A stretch of DNA of 64,000 nt from Apiospora phragmitis (Eukaryota; Ascomycota; Sordariomycetes; Amphisphaeriales; Apiosporaceae): NCBI GenBank assembly GCA_038363925.1, contig JAQQWL010000005.1:2604001-2668000 (forward strand), given 5' to 3'. Of this stretch, positions 60,334 through 64,000 are shown one piece after another (the first letter of the stretch is position 1; each line of letters begins with the position of its first letter). The notes under the pieces were generated by a model. The model saw only the letters and a list, made by a program, of their open reading frames with translations, was not told the DNA's origin and did not search any database. Made by a program: the position numbers and the translations under genes.

Positions 60334-62050
60334 ATGGCCCCAACCCAGGTCATATGCAAGCCCTCCTCGACCATTTCCTCCCTTAAGTTGAAGGATCATA
60401 TTCACAGTGGACATGGGCGGGTGATCACCATATCAATGTTCCCCCCAGCGCGACCCAGTTGGTCTTTGGACGATCTCAGCACGGAGCTCTTGGCCTTGGT
60501 GCTCACACATGTATGTCTCGCTCCTGTCCGGTAGACCAAGTCCGCACCCAGCAAAAACTTATGCCACATCTTAGTTAAGGGATCTTGACGCCCGTTCACT
60601 AGCACATGCGCGCCTTCTGTCGAGAAGATTTGATGCCATTGTCACGCCCATCAAGTACGAATATCTGCGTTTGACCGAGCGCATCATCGCTTCGGGTACC
60701 AGATTGTCATTGCCTTACGCCTTGCAGAATGTGTACAGATACACCCATCACGTCGAAGTAGCTAGCGACCTGGACCCGGCAGGGATTAAGCAGCTATTGG
60801 GCGGCGTGCATCGCCTGTTATCCGTCAGGTACGCCTCTCGTATCACGCATCTTTTCTCGCTTGGGACACTCTTATTGACTGGAATGTAGATGGAAGTATG
60901 TACGGGTCGAATTTTGCCGTGGTGGCATGTATATGCCCTCCGACATCCTCAGCCACCATCATATAGATCATAACAAAACCAAGTTATATGTGGATGACCT
61001 GCCGCTGAGAGACTTCGGATCCGAGCCGGAGGACACATATCTTCGGGCGATACCAACGGATATTCTTACATCGTTAAAGATGGGCAACCCCACACCACCA
61101 CTCACTACGCGGCTGGAGTCTTTGAAACAGCTGCTGTTGAATTCCAGGCGGCTCGAGACATTTCACTACGTTGATAGGGGACAGGGAACTCGACTCGAAT
61201 TCGCAGAGGGGGAGCGGCTGCCGGCTTTCAAAGAACTCATACTGCAGTCGTATGACTGGAACCACAGCGCGCAAGACGTGGCTCAGCACTGGGACTTCTC
61301 GCAAGTGCGCCTCCTAAGGCTCGTCGATGTGCCTATATTCGAGTTCCTCAGCTCCGTTCCCTTCGCACACCTTCTAGACCTTGAGGAACTACACTGCGAG
61401 GACTTCAGCGCTCACCTCCCGGATCGGCGTCGGCAAGCGACGGAAGGGCTCTATTTCCTATGCCGGCAGATCCGTGCTCTGCAAAGTCTCAAGATTACCT
61501 GCCACACCGAGTACTTCCCCGTCGACGCCCTCCTGCGGCACTCGAAAACGCTGGAGGTCCTGCGCTTCCGCGACCACGTGGGGTTCGGCGAGGAATACCG
61601 CGGCTGCCCGACCGTGTGGATCGATGACCTGGTCCAGCTCTCCCGGGGCCTGGTCTACCTGCACACGCTGGAGCTCGACATGGACATCACCATGTGCGAC
61701 CCGCCACTCTTCCTCCGCGCGCTGTGCGGCCTCGCGCGGCTGCACACCCTGACGCTCCACGTCCAGACGGTCATTAGCACGCTCGAGGACCTGCCGCCCA
61801 ACATGAACGTTGACCGCGACTACGAGGCGGCCATGAAGACGTTCGGGACCCTGGTGCGGGGCAAACAGGGCGCCCCTGGCGCTCCATCACCATCAACATC
61901 GGCGGCTGGCGGCGGCACATGGTTCGCCGCCTGGATGCGGGCTGGAGGGCGTTCAACGAACAGGGCATCTACGCCGAGAGGTGTTTCGTGCTGGAGCGGG
62001 ATGCGGAGGGCCAGCTGATGGTCCGAGAGGAGATGCCCATTGAAGGATGA
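60334..62050 (+). CDS. F-box protein with leucine-rich C-terminus; frame break at CCCC
   Basis: Probable SCF ubiquitin-ligase substrate adaptor; substrate unknown. Exons 60334-60510, 60575-60828, 60890-62050 (introns 64 and 61 nt, GTATGT and GTACGC donors). The F-box-like motif is built across the first splice: LSTELLALVLTH then LRDLDARSLAHARLLSRRFD. The rest is leucine-rich in the style of fungal F-box proteins. At 61873-61876 (CCCC) the frame slips: the ORF as read runs to 62018 with an odd tail. One base over, the sequence WRSITINIGGWRRHMVRRLD continues to a natural end (REEMPIEG) and a TGA at 62048-62050. One more C would give 530 residues. ATG 60334 is the first ATG in the frame. Confidence 0.75.
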
Positions 62051-64000
62051 TTATGGATAGATGGACGGGAGTAGCACCGTCTGTAACACGGTGCGATCGA
62101 AATAAAGGGGGTTTACTTGGCAACCCGGGCTCCGGAAACACACAGGCATCTTGCCATCCTGGGCGGCGATAGATATCTCAAGATAGGCTTATATGGGGCC
62201 GACATGGCGTTGTTTCGGGTACGAATCTTATGAATGACGATTTACATATATAGCATCTGATACACCAGGAAATATATACACTTGGGCAAGTAATACACAG
62301 GGCGGTTAATTCAATATGCGGTTCACGATATTTATCTATTAGTCCCATGTTGTGTCGGAAAGAATACTGTACTTGATCTGTAGTTACTCAGGATGCGCTG
62401 TGTGCATACTGACTGCTATTACTATGACTCCCAACGTGTCTGCATCAAGCCAACGACCGAGCCTTCTCTGCCAGGGATGAGCTCGTTTTGCAGATCCGAG
62501 CGGTGTTCGAGTCGACCAGGTCTGGGGTCCTTACGTAACTGCATCGTGCTCGGGCTGCTGCTATGGGACGAATATATCCGAACGAGGCAATCAGTTATCC
62601 ATTCTTCGAAACTGTTCGATCGCCCGTCCCGCGCTCCCCGCCACCCGTCCGCCCCCCTTCCCGTGTCATGCTCTTCGGACGGGTACTAAACCAGACCACG
62701 CGAGCAAAGAGGGAAATAGAACGAGCGGGCCTTAAATCCCTCTGCTGTATGTATTCGCCCTCCTGCAGGGATGGGAAGGGTTTGCGAACTAGAGGGGGGC
62801 TGGCTGGCTGGCTAAAGCCGACGGACGTGCAGAAACCGAGCTTCGACTTCGCGAGAGAATAGAGGGAGAAGGCCGATGAGGCATCAAACAGCATCCATCT
62901 CAACATGCAGATCATGGATGGGGAAGGGGGGAAAGGCAAAGTGCTTTGTTGGTGGATGAACAAGTTCGTACCGAGTCGTACGGCCCGGATGATCCGCTGC
63001 TCCTCCCGAGACTAGAAGAAGTTATGTATTACCGTCCCAAACTGGCTCTGATCGCCCCGGGAATGATCTTTTTGCATGACTTGCAGCATTATTGTCGAGT
63101 GACCCCATGACTCAAGATTTGGATCCCGAGCTGCTTCCGCGGCGGGCGACACAACCAAAACTCCGAGAGCTCTAAACTGACTAAACTTCGACCCCCCCCC
63201 CACGGGTACCCTTTATTCGTATTGAACCACTCGTCCTCCATTAGGTAGTGGCGCAGTACAAGAGGGTAGGCATCTGTACACGCGTCTGTCCCTTCGAGTT
63301 CTGATGGTCTCCGAGGTTATGCCTGACATACCTCGCTGGAAGGTAGTGAGTGTCTGGGTTCTCCGGAAGCATGCAAACCCCCAAGGACCAAGGCAACAGG
63401 AAGAGGAACACATGATACGACGATCATCTTGGTCGCTGATGCCAGGACAGACGCGAGGACGTCGATTGGTCTAGTCTGCAGCATGCTTTCACACACACAC
63501 ACGCATATATATACATACCAAGGCTCTCGAACTACATGGTGTATCTCAGTCTACCGGACGGTTTCCTTGACTATGACAGCTTTGCCATACCGGCACACGG
63601 GGTTCTAGCCCAATGCCTTGACAGGAGGTCGTGAGCTTTAGCACATTTGATCTCTGGCGTATAAGAGCAGGCAGAAGAAGCCATATAACGCACATCACAG
63701 GAAAGAGAAGAAGTCCACGTAGGTAGTTCGTTCATTACTATGGGGAGATTATTCTATCACACTACCCGAAAGTGCCTACTAGATGGATTAGCGATTACTG
63801 GGAGAGGAGTGCAACAGCACGAATAAATCATATATCACAGAAAAAACAAGCATTTAAGGCTTCCCCGCCACCTCCGACAGGATGCAGTGCATCTTTTGAT
63901 ACCATCACCGGGCTGTGCAGGGTTTGGTTCCGAGAACCATATGGAACCTCTCAAGGCCGGCATTTCGCTGCAGCACCTACCAACGGAAAACCTACGCAAC
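62051..64000. other. Intergenic to window end
   Basis: About 1.95 kb. No convincing gene. Contains a C10 run at 63192-63201 and a CA repeat at 63490-63502. Confidence 0.5.
63490..63502. repeat. CA microsatellite
   Basis: (CA)6 followed by a short AT run. Confidence 0.8.

Noticed and set aside
26521..64000. Secondary-metabolite or other gene cluster
   Set aside because: No synthase, transporter, P450 or linked pathway genes; the neighbours are unrelated housekeeping and regulatory genes.
26521..64000. tRNA or rRNA genes
   Set aside because: No cloverleaf with conserved T-loop and A/B boxes found by eye; a tRNAscan-SE run would settle it.

Overview
The window comes from a filamentous ascomycete (Pezizomycotina, most likely a Sordariomycete). 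Genes carry short 55-110 nt GT-AG introns with CTRAY-like branch points. The gene set (Rvs167-type BAR-SH3, a DUF2439/Mte1-Dbl2-like protein, Tad2, an ASH1-type SET protein, a VHS-GAT Lsb5-like protein, an F-box protein, zinc-cluster-like regulators) fits that group. One large AT-rich block is poor in CpA/TpG but keeps CpG, the signature of repeat-induced point mutation (RIP).

Region 1 (1 to about 26,520) is a RIP-mutated block of Ty3/Gypsy LTR retrotransposons, all transcribed on the minus strand. It reads as nested insertions. Element El2 (5560-13083, both LTRs present) sits inside the gag of El1 (1-5559 and 13084-14649), with a 5-bp target duplication ATTCG on both sides. El1 appears to sit inside the 3' LTR of El4 (14650-22230). 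El4 appears to sit inside the pol of El5 (22231-25344). The left parts of El1, El4 and El5 lie outside the window. Recognisable remains are gag, a reverse transcriptase YLDD motif (YLDN in El4), polypurine tracts and LTRs with satellite-like inserts. At the 3' end of each element there is also a plus-strand coiled-coil ORF antisense to pol. An unidentified AT-rich relic (25345-26520) precedes a sharp change to normal gene-bearing DNA.

Region 2 (26,520-47,400) is gene-bearing: rvs167 (-), a DUF2439 gene (+), a small zinc-finger-like regulator (+), a half-zinc-cluster regulator with C-terminal hydrophobic segments (+), tad2 with a very long N-terminal extension (+), and ash1 (-), which converges on tad2.

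Region 3 (47,400-55,270) is about 8 kb with no convincing intact gene. It holds several short coding-like fragments that look like relics or lineage-specific genes. Region 4 (55,270-64,000) carries a VHS-GAT adaptor gene (+) and an F-box gene (+), separated by long intergenic DNA with CT-rich tracts.

Three genes (DUF2439, half-zinc-cluster, F-box) each show a reading-frame break that one extra base would repair; in each case a C or G run lies at or within the interval where the break must fall. This points to base under-calling in the assembly or to real frameshifts. The genes do not form a pathway; they are housekeeping and regulatory genes beside a transposon block. Exon coordinates are from my own reading of splice signals and frame continuity. 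No database search was possible.
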